A DNA stretch of 64,000 nt from Leptolyngbya sp. FACHB-8 (GTDB lineage: Bacteria; Cyanobacteriota; Cyanobacteriia; Elainellales; Elainellaceae), in assembly GCF_014695575.1 (NCBI RefSeq), contig NZ_JACJOO010000084.1, positions 186,001 to 250,000 of the forward strand, written 5' to 3'. The translations under genes were made by a program, and so were the position numbers. Of the stretch, positions 26,888 to 36,775 are shown one piece after another. Below the pieces are notes generated by a model. That model made no database searches. It had not been told where the DNA came from and saw only the letters and a list, made by a program, of their open reading frames with translations. Numbering within the stretch: the first letter of the stretch is position 1; every line of letters begins with the position of its first letter.

Positions 26888-27674
26888 TGGGTATCACCTC
26901 CGTATACATTGACATGATCGGGGTTGTTTCTCCTGCCCTCTGCACCCCATAGGTAATTTGCAATACCTCAAAGGGTGCTGCTGCCTGTACTACGGCACTG
27001 CGCGTCAGGGTGTAAGACTTTCCGGCAATCGTACGGCTTCCCCCGTTGGGCAACGTTGGCAGATTTTGCAGCACGATATTGGCATAGCCATTGGCAGCAG
27101 CGGTAGCTGTACACTTGCTGACGTTATACACTGTGGTTCCTGCTGTTTGCGCCCCTGGCAAAGATGCGGAGAGTTGAACGGTATTTGTCCCCGTATTCAC
27201 TGTGTTAATGGTGTAGGCCGAGACACTGCGGCCTATAGTGATCCGTTCACCGGGACTTAATCCAGTGACTGACGTTAAGGTTAGGGTGTTTGCCCCCGCT
27301 AAAGCATTCGAAGCCAGAGTGTAATTAATTTGTGAGGCGCGCGATCGCACTGCTTCTAAATCCTGCTGAATCCAGTTCGTCGCTTCGGTGTTAACGCGAG
27401 CGCGAACCTTGAGCAGGGCTGACAAGCTAAAACTTGTCATCGCAATCCCAATGAACATAGACAGGATCAGGATAGCGACCATCACCTCGATCAAAGTAAA
27501 TCCTGCCGTTTGAGACTGTAACAGCGCACGTGTCCCTACTGGTTTTGGAGCAGCCCGCATCCAAACCATGAACAATTGAATGAGATTAGAGCGCTTCTGC
27601 CTATTGAGTTTGATTAGGCATGGGTGTGATGCTGCCGTAGAAGCAGGTTGTGAAAGAGAAGTATAGTTTTGCAT
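26859..27674 (-). CDS. PilV-like minor pseudopilin
   Basis: The 271-residue protein carries the prepilin site AGFTLIEV followed by MVAILILSMFIGIAMTSFSL. The leader is unusually long (about 56 residues) from the annotated ATG; internal ATGs (MVWMRAAPK) would give a shorter one. The C-terminal part is a beta-rich globular domain with repeated short strands. It is translated just after the PilX-like gene (12-bp spacing) and overlaps the GspH-like gene. Confidence 0.8.
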   Translation of the reverse strand: MQNYTSLSQPASTAASHPCLIKLNRQKRSNLIQLFMVWMRAAPKPVGTRALLQSQTAGFTLIEVMVAILILSMFIGIAMTSFSLSALLKVRARVNTEATNWIQQDLEAVRSRASQINYTLASNALAGANTLTLTSVTGLSPGERITIGRSVSAYTINTVNTGTNTVQLSASLPGAQTAGTTVYNVSKCTATAAANGYANIVLQNLPTLPNGGSRTIAGKSYTLTRSAVVQAAAPFEVLQITYGVQRAGETTPIMSMYTEVIPNVAFQCARN

Positions 27675-27686
27675 TGCTTATCTCAC

Positions 27687-29021
27687 CTAAGGCTGTGCAT
27701 CCTGCCGCTGCCATGTCTGGATGGGCGAAAAACGGGGCGGTAAGTTTTGAGGCATAACGCTCATCAGATCCCAGTCAGCGGTCTGCAAAACGGTAATGTT
27801 GCTGGTGTTAGAACCGCAACCGCCACTATTGCTCCAATTGTTAACCCATACCGCACCGCGAATACCGCCTGAACCGCCCGCTCCAGCAACCCCCACCGCA
27901 TATCTGGGAGCCAGAACAAACATATCGATATAGTTGTTTCCGTTTAAGCAGATAGTGCTACCAGTCCCGCCATACCCATAAATTTGGAAGTTAGTCGGTC
28001 GGCAGGTAGGAACACCAGTACAGTTATGGATGATGTCTCCACCCCGACTGATATTGCCTGCCAGATAAATCGTGACGCGGGTACCAGGTGTAATCGTCAG
28101 GCTTCCATTTTGAGGAATGTTCAGGTTATTGATGCCATACTCATACACCTGAACCGTTTGGCCGTTGTTCAGAGTTTTGGTTGTGGCCTGGGCTCCTGGG
28201 TGAGGCAGCACCACGTCATTGTTATTTCCAGTGAAAGCGTTGTTGGGTAAGCTATTGAGTGAATTTCCGGTGGGCATTGTCGGCAGAGCAGGCATCTGCA
28301 TCGTGGTGTAGTAGGCCCGATACGGTTCACTGGTATTTGGGTCAACACCCGTCGTTGAGAAGGCACTGAGGGGAACCGAACAGTCATTGGTCAGAACATT
28401 TCCCTGTACGGTGTTTCCTCCCGTTTGCCCACTGTTGAGCCAGAGACCCGGAATGGGTACTCCGCTCATATCTCCCGATTGCACTGGAATGGTCACTCGC
28501 AGACTATTGATACTGCTGCGGTTGGTTAACCGTCCTTCTACCTGTAATGTGCCAATGCCCGGTGCGCTATTAGGGCGAGTTGCGTCATTGGCCTGATATG
28601 TATAGTCCACCACTCGAAACTGGCCTTTACTGGGGCTAGCCGGATCAACGTTCTGCCAGTTGCGGGCACCAGCGGCAAACGCCGCAATATCGGTAGTACT
28701 GGTTGGACCACATAGATTACCAGTGCTGACAGTGGCGCGCGAGTTTGACCAAGCGCTCAGGTTATAGGTCGAAACGGAGCGGTTGTTATTGATGAAGGAT
28801 TGGATGCGAGCCAAGCCACTTTCCGCAACGTTAAGACTGCTACCTGTGGCTTCCTGTTGATTGGCGGTCACATCGTCATTTTGCGATCGCAACAACAATG
28901 CTGCAGAAACCATCATGATCGCCAGCCCAAAACCTATGGCGATAGGCATGGCATAGCCGCGATCGCCATTTTTCCCAATTAAATGACGCCCTACTGCGTA
29001 GCCTCGCTTTAAAACTTTCAT
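27687..29021 (-). CDS. PilX-like pilus assembly protein, first gene of the operon
   Basis: The 444-residue protein has a PilX-type N-terminus. A basic leader and GYAMPIAIGFGLAIMMVSAALLL are followed by 'NVAESGLARIQSFI', which matches the AExGL signature of PilX N-terminal domains. The rest is a large Gly/Asn/Thr-rich beta region with six or more cysteines (NDCSVP, NCTGVPTCRP, GGCGSN), suggesting disulfides outside the cytoplasm. No canonical prepilin G-F-x-x-x-E site is present. It probably caps or adheres at a pilus tip. It heads the operon of three pseudopilins and one small membrane protein. Confidence 0.72.
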   Translation of the reverse strand: MKVLKRGYAVGRHLIGKNGDRGYAMPIAIGFGLAIMMVSAALLLRSQNDDVTANQQEATGSSLNVAESGLARIQSFINNNRSVSTYNLSAWSNSRATVSTGNLCGPTSTTDIAAFAAGARNWQNVDPASPSKGQFRVVDYTYQANDATRPNSAPGIGTLQVEGRLTNRSSINSLRVTIPVQSGDMSGVPIPGLWLNSGQTGGNTVQGNVLTNDCSVPLSAFSTTGVDPNTSEPYRAYYTTMQMPALPTMPTGNSLNSLPNNAFTGNNNDVVLPHPGAQATTKTLNNGQTVQVYEYGINNLNIPQNGSLTITPGTRVTIYLAGNISRGGDIIHNCTGVPTCRPTNFQIYGYGGTGSTICLNGNNYIDMFVLAPRYAVGVAGAGGSGGIRGAVWVNNWSNSGGCGSNTSNITVLQTADWDLMSVMPQNLPPRFSPIQTWQRQDAQP

Positions 29022-29359
29022 GGGTACCTTTCTCTCCGCCCAAACTTTCCTACTGCACTTCTAACGACTGGGAGATGGCACTGACTGATTTTTTCCTTGC
29101 GATTACAAGACTAAACCGAAATAATTAAGAACTTCAAAAGATAAAGCAGAGTTAGGTGGCATTTCATCAATGCTTAATTTTCTCGATTCAACATATAAAG
29201 AGTTTCCTAAGTTACTCTTGTATTTCCTGAAAGCGAGATGGAGCAAAGCACAGTAGAAATGTCAGAGTGGCCACAACCCTTCACATACAATTAATACACC
29301 GCCTGTAGCGGGGTCTCATAACCCCTGAATCATTCTGAAAAATTCTAATTTTTGCTATA
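29022..29359. other. AT-rich intergenic region upstream of pseudopilin operon
   Basis: No coding potential seen. The region must contain the promoter of the minus-strand pilin operon. It is clearly richer in A and T than its surroundings. I find no clear dyad. Confidence 0.4.
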
Positions 29360-29465
29360 TACAGCACTTTTCAAGTCTATGAGGTACAAGTCATTTTTGT
29401 GAGAGCCTCGCAGAGCGAGGCTCTCACAAAAATGACTGCATTTTATTCAAGCGTAAAGCGCTGTA
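29360..29465. mobile_element. Family C palindromic element (TA-bounded, 106 bp)
   Basis: TA-CAGCACTTTTC at left and AAAGCGCTG-TA at right match the ends of the copies at 49952 and 60401. The central hairpin has arms GTCATTTTTGTGAGAGCCTC and its complement with an AGA apex. The apical sequence differs from other copies yet pairs (CCTCGC/GCGAGG). Confidence 0.75.
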
Positions 29466-29752
29466 TAGCAGATAAAAAATTCATTTTTTCCGGAATCTTA
29501 AATCATTCCTTGAAAAGGGAATAGGCTCTGTCTAGCCTGAAAAGAATGTTTGAAAAATTTCAAAAAAGCAATTCTTTTCGGCCCTCTAAGCATGAAAGAT
29601 TAGCCTTTCAAGCATTCTTAAAAACGAAAATTTTGCTGGATCGATTGTTAGTATTCTTGCTATTGGGAAGAGTATTGGCGATCGCTTTGCACTATCTATA
29701 CCTTTTCTAAGGCCAGGAAAGAGATCACATAAAGGAGAATGAGGTCATTTGA

Positions 29753-29839
29753 ATGCGAATCTTATTGGTTGAAGATAATCACTTCATGAGCAAGGCATTG
29801 GCTTTAACCTTAACTTGTCAAACCTACACCATTCATTAG
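29753..29839 (+). pseudogene. Truncated response regulator (receiver N-terminus only)
   Basis: An AAAGGAGA site precedes an ATG and 28 codons reading MRILLVEDNHFMSKALAL and so on, which is the first strand and helix of a CheY-like receiver with its acidic pair (ED). The frame ends at TAG just where a 36-bp-stem palindrome begins, 4 bp later. No receiver sequence continues beyond the palindrome in any frame, so the rest of the gene is deleted. The downstream gene is a hybrid histidine kinase, which suggests a former two-gene unit. Confidence 0.7.
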
Positions 29840-29842
29840 TTC

Positions 29843-29917
29843 GGACAGTTTTTCTGAAACCCTTGATTTTGCGTGCGCTTCGCGCACGCAAAATCAAGGG
29901 TTTCAGAAAAACTGTCC
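29843..29917. mobile_element. 36-bp perfect palindrome at the response-regulator breakpoint
   Basis: Arms 29843-29878 and 29882-29917 are perfectly complementary with a TTC loop. The apex is GCTTCGC. It is the longest perfect stem in the window. No flanking direct repeat is seen, consistent with a deletion on one side. Confidence 0.8.
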
Positions 29918-29977
29918 AGAGTATTAGACTCTCAAAATTTAGTGAAGTTATTGATATCAGAGAATACGCTATTGGTG

Positions 29978-32521
29978 ATGAATAAGCTTAAGTTAAATTT
30001 AAATAAAAATACACTAAAATTCCCAACGCAGTTCATACACCGTGTAGAACGTGTTAACACTTCTAGAATATTCCCAACATTCTCAAAATTACGAAATTAT
30101 ATCAGCGTATCATCGCTTCCTCTAACAATAGGTTTGAGTTTATCTACAGGTAGTCTGTTTCTTTGGTGGGCTCTGTACGAGGCTGAACAATCTCACATTC
30201 AACAATCTATTGAACAAAAAACAGTAGCGTTGAGCGCTGAAATTACCGAACAGATTGAGCCCAAGATTCTGGCCTTAGTTCGCATGGCTCGACACTGGGA
30301 ACAGGAGCATGGCCTCAGCCGCGAAAACTGGGAACTGGAAGCCCGGTTGAATCTTGAAGACTTTCGGGGATATGAAGCGATCGCCTGGGCAGACTCAACT
30401 TCTCAAATTCGCTGGACCGTCACTACCGAAACGAGAACTCCACTGCCACCGTTAAAACTTGACGCAGAGCCTGCCTTAAGTGCGGCTCTGGAGCAAGCTC
30501 GTATCACTGGAAACTTAGCCATCACCCCCTATGTGGATTGGATAGGCGGCCAGGATGAATTTTTTGTCATTGTTCCCATCCTAGGTTTCCCCAGGGTTCC
30601 CGCACAACCAAACGCTATTTGTACACAGCAGATTTTATTGGTGCCAGAGCAATGCTCCCCCCCTATCGATGGCTACATTGTTGGCATTTTTCAGGCACAA
30701 ACGCTATTTAGCACCTTGCTCGATGATGGGGATGTTCAAGGTTATGCTGTGCAGATTTTTGGTCAGGATCGGCAACTGTATAGCCACCACACCAGCAAGC
30801 AGGTCAATAATCCAAGCTTGCTTCAAGAAACGACGATTACCCTGCATAACTTGAACTGGCAATTACAGGTTGCTCCGACACGGGCTTCATGGATTCGCTC
30901 CCAAACGTATTTACCTGCAGTTTCGCTTCTATCAGGATTAAGCCTGTCCTGGTTACTGGCCTTAGCCATTTATTTAGCGCAAAGTAGCGATCGCGCAGCC
31001 AAAACAGCCCATACTAGTGCCCTACGTCTCGCTGACTTTAAGTTTGCGCTGGATGCATCATCCATCGTGGCTATTACCAATGCTGATGGCATCATTCAAT
31101 ATGTCAACGAAAAGTTTTGTCAAATCTCTCACTACAGCCGTGCCGAGTTATTAGGGCAAACCCATAAAATTATCAATTCTGGCCATCATCCCCCTGATTT
31201 TTTTGCTCACCTGTGGACCACAATTGTGCACGGGCAGGTGTGGCATGGTGAAATGTGCAATCGGACGAAGCAGGGCGATCTTTTTTGGGTCGATGCCACC
31301 ATCGTTCCTTTGCTAGACGATCAGCGAGAACCCATTCAATTTATTGCCATCAGCATCGATATTACCGAGAAAAAACTTCTAGAGACGCAGTTCTTGCGAG
31401 TTCAGCGTATGGAGAGCCTTGGCACTTTAGCCGGAGGTATGGCCCACGACCTGAACAATGTTCTCTCCCCCATCATGATGGCGGTACAGCTTCTGAAACA
31501 AAAAGAGCAGGATGAGGAAACGCAACAGTGGCTTGAGATTATGGCAGGCAGTGCCCAGCGAGGTGCCGATCTGATTAAGCAGGTTTTAGCCTTTGCCCGG
31601 GGTACAGAGGGCGATCGCATCGTCCTCCAACTGAGCGAGGTGCTTCACGAAATCAAACAGATTCTAGATGAAACCTTTCCCAAGGACATGACGATTCACC
31701 TGGATCTTGCTGATAGCCTATGGCCCGTGTTAGGCGATACGACTCAGTTGCATCAGGTATTTATGAACCTCTGCATTAATGCCCGAGATGCCATGCCTCA
31801 GGGTGGCACCCTGGCCATTGCTGCCAAAAATCTATGGATTGAGCAGCTCGACGCTCGCCACCAACCCGATCTCCAGCCCGGTGCTTATGTGGAAGTAACT
31901 GTCTCTGATACTGGCATGGGTATTCCCCCAAGCATCCTCGATCGCATTTTTGAGCCTTTCTTCACGACTAAAGACTTCGGCAAAGGCACCGGCATGGGGC
32001 TATCTACGGTCATGGGCATTGTTAAAAGCCATCAGGGGCTGATCACCGTCTCCAGCCAACTGCATCAGGGCACTCAATTTCAGGTTTACTTACCCGCAAC
32101 GCAGCAGGGAGTGCAGGCGATCGCTCCCACAGCGCCATTGCACGACGGTCAGGGCGAACTCATCTTGGTTATTGATGATGAGACCGCTATCTGCGAAATG
32201 GCCCGCTCAACTTTGCAAAGCCGCCACTACCAAGTCATCACGGCCCGTTCAGGAGCCGATGCACTTCGGCTGTATCCCCAATATGGTGATGCCATTGGGT
32301 TAGTGCTAGTGGATGTGATGATGCCAGAAATGGACGGCGTGATGACAATCGCATCCCTATACAGGCTCAATCCGGCACTCAAATTTGTCATTATGAGTGG
32401 CTTAGTGACTAACCCAGATCTGTCAGGTATATCGGATGCCACAATCGCCAAAATACTGGCCAAACCCTTTACCGCTAATGAGTTATCACTGGCCATTCGT
32501 CAGGCTTTAGAACTGGGTTGA
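29978..32521 (+). CDS. Hybrid histidine kinase with extracytoplasmic sensor, PAS and receiver
   Basis: The 847-residue protein starts at ATG 29978; an earlier in-frame ATG lies inside the palindrome and is unlikely. Order: transmembrane helix near residue 50, a CHASE-like periplasmic sensor (about 75-325), a second helix ([20 protein letters not shown]), a PAS domain with [10 protein letters not shown], HisKA with the phospho-acceptor His490 in [10 protein letters not shown], and an HATPase domain ([27 protein letters not shown]). A C-terminal receiver has Asp779 in [13 protein letters not shown]. It autophosphorylates and passes phosphate to its own receiver. Next to it is the remnant of a response regulator, so the output partner may be lost or elsewhere. 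Confidence 0.88.
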   Translation: MNKLKLNLNKNTLKFPTQFIHRVERVNTSRIFPTFSKLRNYISVSSLPLTIGLSLSTGSLFLWWALYEAEQSHIQQSIEQKTVALSAEITEQIEPKILALVRMARHWEQEHGLSRENWELEARLNLEDFRGYEAIAWADSTSQIRWTVTTETRTPLPPLKLDAEPALSAALEQARITGNLAITPYVDWIGGQDEFFVIVPILGFPRVPAQPNAICTQQILLVPEQCSPPIDGYIVGIFQAQTLFSTLLDDGDVQGYAVQIFGQDRQLYSHHTSKQVNNPSLLQETTITLHNLNWQLQVAPTRASWIRSQTYLPAVSLLSGLSLSWLLALAIYLAQSSDRAAKTAHTSALRLADFKFALDASSIVAITNADGIIQYVNEKFCQISHYSRAELLGQTHKIINSGHHPPDFFAHLWTTIVHGQVWHGEMCNRTKQGDLFWVDATIVPLLDDQREPIQFIAISIDITEKKLLETQFLRVQRMESLGTLAGGMAHDLNNVLSPIMMAVQLLKQKEQDEETQQWLEIMAGSAQRGADLIKQVLAFARGTEGDRIVLQLSEVLHEIKQILDETFPKDMTIHLDLADSLWPVLGDTTQLHQVFMNLCINARDAMPQGGTLAIAAKNLWIEQLDARHQPDLQPGAYVEVTVSDTGMGIPPSILDRIFEPFFTTKDFGKGTGMGLSTVMGIVKSHQGLITVSSQLHQGTQFQVYLPATQQGVQAIAPTAPLHDGQGELILVIDDETAICEMARSTLQSRHYQVITARSGADALRLYPQYGDAIGLVLVDVMMPEMDGVMTIASLYRLNPALKFVIMSGLVTNPDLSGISDATIAKILAKPFTANELSLAIRQALELG

Positions 32522-32573
32522 AACCGGAGCGTTCCACATCCAGAGGATATGGGACACTCAATTTTCAAAGCAA

Positions 32574-33176
32574 TCACCGTAAATCGTCAGGGATGGAAAC
32601 CGCTGAGAGGCCAGCGATCGCCCGTAAATTCTGTACCCGCAACAACTCCACAAAATTCAGCGGAAAGCGGTTCTCAATGCGTGCAACGGATTCAATCGCT
32701 CCCATCAGATGCCGGGCTGCATCCTGCTCTGAATAACCGCGCCGCAATGCAAACTGAACGGCTGTTTCATCCGCTTCAATTTCCTGCTTGGAGCTTTGAT
32801 TCTCCTTCCAGATCTGCCAGCCCGCCCAACCCGTCAAGGCACCGGCTGCCACCACACCCACGGCATCCCCCTGTACTAGCTCAACCACACTTCCCAGAGC
32901 CCCCACTAAAGCCAGCCCGCGCTGCCAATCCACCTTGAACCAGCGAGCAGCGGTTGCCCACACCACAGTACGCAGCAGTAACATGTCTCGCTGGGATTGA
33001 GGCAAATCGGCCCACAGGTCAAAATTAATGGCGATCGCCCGATTCCGATCCCAGGGAAGCGGCGGGGATGCTGCAATAATCTGCGTCTGGTCAGGTTTGC
33101 TCACCAGCTTGCAGTACATACGACCAGAGGCAGGCATCAGGTCGATCAGGTGTGCCATTTCAGTATCGGGATTCAT
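32574..33176 (-). CDS. DUF3318 domain protein
   Basis: The 200-residue protein starts at MNPDTEMAHLIDLMPASGRM, the conserved beginning of this cyanobacterial family, so upstream in-frame ATGs were rejected. It has the family's INFDLWADLPQSQRDMLLLR block, a hydrophobic mid-section (ALVGALGSVVELVQGDAVGV), and a helical C-terminus (EIEADETAVQFALRRGYSE). The fold suggests a membrane-associated protein with a zinc-peptidase-like 'QRDLLLLRTV' layout but without an HExxH motif. Function unknown. It converges on the hybrid kinase. Confidence 0.75.
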   Translation of the reverse strand: MNPDTEMAHLIDLMPASGRMYCKLVSKPDQTQIIAASPPLPWDRNRAIAINFDLWADLPQSQRDMLLLRTVVWATAARWFKVDWQRGLALVGALGSVVELVQGDAVGVVAAGALTGWAGWQIWKENQSSKQEIEADETAVQFALRRGYSEQDAARHLMGAIESVARIENRFPLNFVELLRVQNLRAIAGLSAVSIPDDLR

Positions 33177-33251
33177 GGCGGGCATTTTAGAGGATGGGCG
33201 ATCGCGACGGCAGACTACAGTTTTAAGTCTACGATCTCCCAAATCGACTTT

Positions 33252-33323
33252 TACAGCACTTCTCGTTTGCATAGGCCACAGCAAATTTTGTGAGAGCCGC
33301 ACGGAGCCCGGCTCTCACAAAAT
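33252..33323. mobile_element. Family C element, right end lost
   Basis: TA-CAGCACTTC marks the left end, and the central arm TTTTGTGAGAGCC pairs with GGCTCTCACAAAA. The right end (CAAGCGC...GCGCTG-TA) is missing: at 33324 the family F hairpin begins. The F element seems to have inserted into or replaced the right part. Confidence 0.65.
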
Positions 33324-33394
33324 CAGGACTTACGCATTTGTGTTGTGGGTGGGGTGCGAAGCACCCCACCCACAACACAAATGCGTAAGTCCTG
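33324..33394. mobile_element. Family F hairpin, 34-bp perfect stem, flanked by AAAAT
   Basis: Arms 33324-33357 and 33361-33394 pair perfectly with a GAA loop and apex GCGAAGC. Its ends are CAGGACTTACGCA and complement. AAAAT is present directly outside both ends (33319-33323, 33395-33399), a possible 5-bp target duplication. I recall ends of this type in cyanobacterial insertion sequences, but could not check. Confidence 0.72.
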
Positions 33395-33613
33395 AAAATT
33401 TGTAGATGCCAGACGATCAAGAATCGCTATACAACTGAGGTACTGATTACCCTTCTGTATCTATACTGGCTCCCTGCCAAACGAGATTTACAAATGGCTT
33501 CTTAAAAGCTATCCGAAAGCCGAATTTAGGGAGAGTAAGGTGCGTATGCACCCGCTCTCCCTCATATCAAATCCGGTTGAAGAACCATATAAGTTGGGCT
33601 TTCGGATTGGCCC

Positions 33614-34834
33614 TTAAAATGTGCAGTGATTAAATGCTTCAACACAGCGTATAAACATCTCAACCCCCAACCCCAAGGCTGTCTCATCAAAGTCAAAGCG
33701 AGGATGATGGTGCGGGTACGCCAACCCCTTATCCACATTGGCTGAGCCGAGAAAGAAGTAGCACCCTGGTACCTCTTGCAGGAAATAAGACATATCCTCA
33801 CCCCCCATGGTCTGGCACTCTGGCACCACACCCACGGGAGTTTCCACCACCGACTCGGCAACAGAGCGAACGAGATCGGCGATCGCCCGGTCATTCATAA
33901 CAGGAGGATACAGCCTCTGATAATCCAGCGAATACGTTGCCCCAAAACCCTGACAGATGCCGCCGATCAGCTCCCGAATGCGCGTCTCGAAGAAGGTTGA
34001 CAGTTTCGGGTCGAAGTAGCGCACCGTACCGTTAAGGCTGGCAGAATCAGCGATGACATTGCGAGCACTCCCCGCATTAAATTTGCCTACTGTCACCACA
34101 CCCGACTGGATGGGGTCCAGATTGCGTGCCACAACGGTTTGCAGGGCGTTGACAATCTGCGATGCGACTACGATCGCATCCACCGTCTGGTGGGGCATGG
34201 CCCCGTGACCACCCCGCCCCTGCACCACCAAATCAAACTGCTCAACTGCCGCCATCAAAGCGCCAGCTCGCACACCTACCGTCCCCAGAGGCAGGTTATT
34301 CCAAAGATGAAGCCCAATAATAGCATCCAGCGACGGATTCTCTAGCGCCCCCGCATCAATCATCGGCTTGGCTCCTCCTGGCCCCTCCTCCGCAGGCTGG
34401 AAGATGAATTTGACCGTACCCGCTAACTGCTCGCGATGTTGCATCAGGTAATAGGCTGTACCCAGGGCGATCGCCACATGCCCATCATGACCACAGGCAT
34501 GCATTCGTCCCTCATGCTGCGATCGATACGGCACCTCATTCGCCTCGTGAATCGGTAGCGCATCCATATCGGCCCGAATGCCCAACACCGGCCCTGATTG
34601 GCTCCCTTCGATCAGCGCCACAATCCCTGTCTCTGCCACTCCAGTCTGGTGAGGAATCCCCCACTCCTGCAACTTCTGCGAAATAAACGCCGAAGTCAAT
34701 TTCTCCTTAAACCCTAATTCTGGCTTTTGGTGCAGCCCTCGCCGCCATTCCACGAGCTGTGCCTGCAACGAACGAATCTCAAGCCGAATACGAGATGCTT
34801 CGATGGGCAAGGGTTTCAGAGTAGTTGCGACCAT
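33614..34834 (-). CDS. M20 family amidohydrolase (IAA-amino acid / hippurate hydrolase type)
   Basis: The 406-residue protein shows the M20D pattern: IRADMDALPIHEANEVPY near residue 95, MHACGHDGHVAIALG near 110 (metal-binding His), the EE pair in FQPAEEGPGGAKPMI near 148, and 'ADIADLVR...MGGEDMSYFL' near the end. The dimerisation domain lies between. The enzyme cleaves N-acyl amino acids such as hippurate or indole-acetyl conjugates, with metal ions, in the cytoplasm. It is transcribed alone, followed by its own weak hairpins. Confidence 0.88.
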   Translation of the reverse strand: MVATTLKPLPIEASRIRLEIRSLQAQLVEWRRGLHQKPELGFKEKLTSAFISQKLQEWGIPHQTGVAETGIVALIEGSQSGPVLGIRADMDALPIHEANEVPYRSQHEGRMHACGHDGHVAIALGTAYYLMQHREQLAGTVKFIFQPAEEGPGGAKPMIDAGALENPSLDAIIGLHLWNNLPLGTVGVRAGALMAAVEQFDLVVQGRGGHGAMPHQTVDAIVVASQIVNALQTVVARNLDPIQSGVVTVGKFNAGSARNVIADSASLNGTVRYFDPKLSTFFETRIRELIGGICQGFGATYSLDYQRLYPPVMNDRAIADLVRSVAESVVETPVGVVPECQTMGGEDMSYFLQEVPGCYFFLGSANVDKGLAYPHHHPRFDFDETALGLGVEMFIRCVEAFNHCTF

Positions 34835-34944
34835 AAGGATACGAGTGAATAAGGGATTGTATACAATCTAGCGTTTTAATGATGGCGATGCGGAAAGTTA
34901 AATTGATGACTATTTGGAAAAGCCGTAGATTTATTGTGAGACGA

Positions 34945-34979
34945 AGATCCCCGATTTTTCTAGGAAAAACCGGGGATCT
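34945..34979 (-). terminator. Terminator hairpin after DUF2301 gene
   Basis: A 16-bp stem with one mismatch (AGATCCCCG-ATTTTTC and its complement) has a TAG loop. It starts 8 bp after the stop of the minus-strand DUF2301 gene. On the minus strand the A/T-rich arm gives a built-in T stretch. Confidence 0.6.
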
Positions 34980-34987
34980 GAAATTAG

Positions 34988-35647
34988 TTATGTGTTCTTC
35001 GTGTGTTTCTTATGCAAATAATCGAAAACACTCTTGTCACCAATATCGGCAGGAATGTCTTGAAAGGCTTTGCGTACCGCGAATACCAACATCAACATAG
35101 CCCAGACGGAAAGGAGAATTTGCTCGGCTAAAGGGGGAAGTAAGCCAACCATGTGACCCACCAGTAAAAAGGGAACAACGGGCGTCAACACCTTTGTTTC
35201 CAAACGGTTGAAGCAGAAGGCTTCCTTAAAGAAGATCCCTGTTAAGGCCGCAAAGGTAAAACCAATCCCCAGGATCGTGATGGGATGCTCATAAACTGTG
35301 ACGGCAAACGGTTCGGGGTAGAGATGAGAGATGGCGATCGCCGCCACAACTCCCACCACCCAAAACGCTTGCAACGCCCGGTGCAACGCCGCCATATAAA
35401 TATGAATGGTGAACAAACTCACCCCCAACGCCAGGGTAAACACCGTGTAGAGGGCTGAGATAGCATGTTGCACTACCTCCGAGTCAGGCTGACGGAGTAC
35501 GAGGGTGGTGGCGATCGCAAAACTCAAAGCTGCCACCATCAGAGCCGAGCGATAGATGAGGACGCCTTTGCGATCGTCATCGGTAATCGTAAACTCCCCA
35601 AACTGCCCCTGATACATCACTGGGATTGGCGTCATTGAATCTTGCAT
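34988..35647 (-). CDS. DUF2301 integral membrane protein
   Basis: The 219-residue protein has six hydrophobic helices (for example ALMVAALSFAIATTLVL and HPITILGIGFTFAALTGIFF) and the family's conserved 'GIFFKEAFCFNRLE' and 'LVGHM' segments. DUF2301 is widespread in cyanobacteria and has no established function. The gene is flanked by a terminator hairpin at its end and a family C element upstream. Confidence 0.8.
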   Translation of the reverse strand: MQDSMTPIPVMYQGQFGEFTITDDDRKGVLIYRSALMVAALSFAIATTLVLRQPDSEVVQHAISALYTVFTLALGVSLFTIHIYMAALHRALQAFWVVGVVAAIAISHLYPEPFAVTVYEHPITILGIGFTFAALTGIFFKEAFCFNRLETKVLTPVVPFLLVGHMVGLLPPLAEQILLSVWAMLMLVFAVRKAFQDIPADIGDKSVFDYLHKKHTKNT

Positions 35648-35832
35648 AGCGCTATTTCCCTTAGCATTTTATAGAGTTGGTGGATGGGCGTTCGCATCAT
35701 CCTGTCATATCTCCCATCATAGTAGGAAGCATGAGGGGTCATTTGAAAAGGGCGCTTTTTCGTGGCCAGAAAACCCAGAAAACACGCCGTTTCACTAGCG
35801 TTTCAAACGGCTTCTTTCATAACCCTGTAGGC

Positions 35833-35937
35833 TTCAGCGCCTTTAAAGCGCTGAAAATCTGGTTGTTTTTGTGAGAGCCGCGCGGAGTGCGACTCTCACA
35901 AAAACAACCGTGGCTAATTCAAGCGCAAAGCACTGTA
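35833..35937. mobile_element. Family C palindromic element (105 bp)
   Basis: The central arms GGTTGTTTTTGTGAGAGCCG and complement are retained with mutations near the apex. The right end reads CAAAGCACTG-TA. The left end has TT-CAGCGCC instead of TA-CAGCGC. Length equals that of other copies. Confidence 0.7.
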
Positions 35938-35980
35938 ATATTGCTATCTAGGCCAGAGCGATAAATTAGTAGTCTTTCCT

Positions 35981-36775
35981 CTAACCAAATTGAAGTTGCA
36001 CTGGATCTCCTACGGCAACTCCCAACTGTTCTTGCGCATTGCCAGCATTCACTGCCACTTCGACCCATCCGTGGCTACCGACAAGTGCAACCAGATTACC
36101 AGCGGGAACAGCGCTGTAAGCGGTGCTTCGAGGCAACTGGTGATTGTGGATTTGTAGAACCCACGTGGGATTCATCACGAGTTGGGCAGGAATGTTGGTA
36201 ATTAAATTGCCAAAGCCATCAATGTATTGGATACAGCCCACTAAACCATTTCCCTCCTGCTCGCAGGGAGGGATGGGTAAGCGGATGAGGCTGGCGGGGG
36301 CGATCGCCTCCCCCAAGTTTTCCAACGGCACCCCGCGTGCCAGATGCGCCCCCACCGCGGCAAAGATGTCTCGCCCATGGAAGGTAGCACTGGGGTCGGG
36401 GGTGCGCCAATAGAACAGATTGGTTAGCTCGACGGCTGCGACAATGGGCTCTTGTTCCAGCACACCGCTGAAGAGGCCATTGTCGGGGCCGACAAGGAAG
36501 TTGCGGGTGGTTTGGAGAGCGATCGCTCGCCGCCTTCCTCCCACCCCCGGATCCACCACTGCCACATGTACCGTCCCAGCCGGGAAAAAGGGCACCGCAT
36601 TCATCAGATTGAAGCGCCCAGCGGCAATATCTTGGGGTGGAATCTGGTGAGTCAGATCAACCACTTGCACCGTGGGGTTAATGTCCGCAATCACTCCCTT
36701 CATGACGCCCACATAAGCGTCTTTCAAACCAAAGTCTGTTAGCAAAGTCAGCAGTCGTGATCCGCCGCGCCTCAC
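35981..36775 (-). CDS. SAM hydrolase / SAM-dependent halogenase family protein (DUF62)
   Basis: The 264-residue protein shows [17 protein letters not shown] at the start, [10 protein letters not shown] near residue 75, and [15 protein letters not shown] near 130, the SAM hydroxide adenosyltransferase signature. Such enzymes split S-adenosylmethionine into adenosine and methionine. The RD-H pattern (GRDIF, GAH) fits the hydroxide-type rather than fluorinase. It starts at GTG, overlapping the HxlR stop (GTGA), so the two are one operon. Confidence 0.85.
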   Translation of the reverse strand: MRRGGSRLLTLLTDFGLKDAYVGVMKGVIADINPTVQVVDLTHQIPPQDIAAGRFNLMNAVPFFPAGTVHVAVVDPGVGGRRRAIALQTTRNFLVGPDNGLFSGVLEQEPIVAAVELTNLFYWRTPDPSATFHGRDIFAAVGAHLARGVPLENLGEAIAPASLIRLPIPPCEQEGNGLVGCIQYIDGFGNLITNIPAQLVMNPTWVLQIHNHQLPRSTAYSAVPAGNLVALVGSHGWVEVAVNAGNAQEQLGVAVGDPVQLQFG

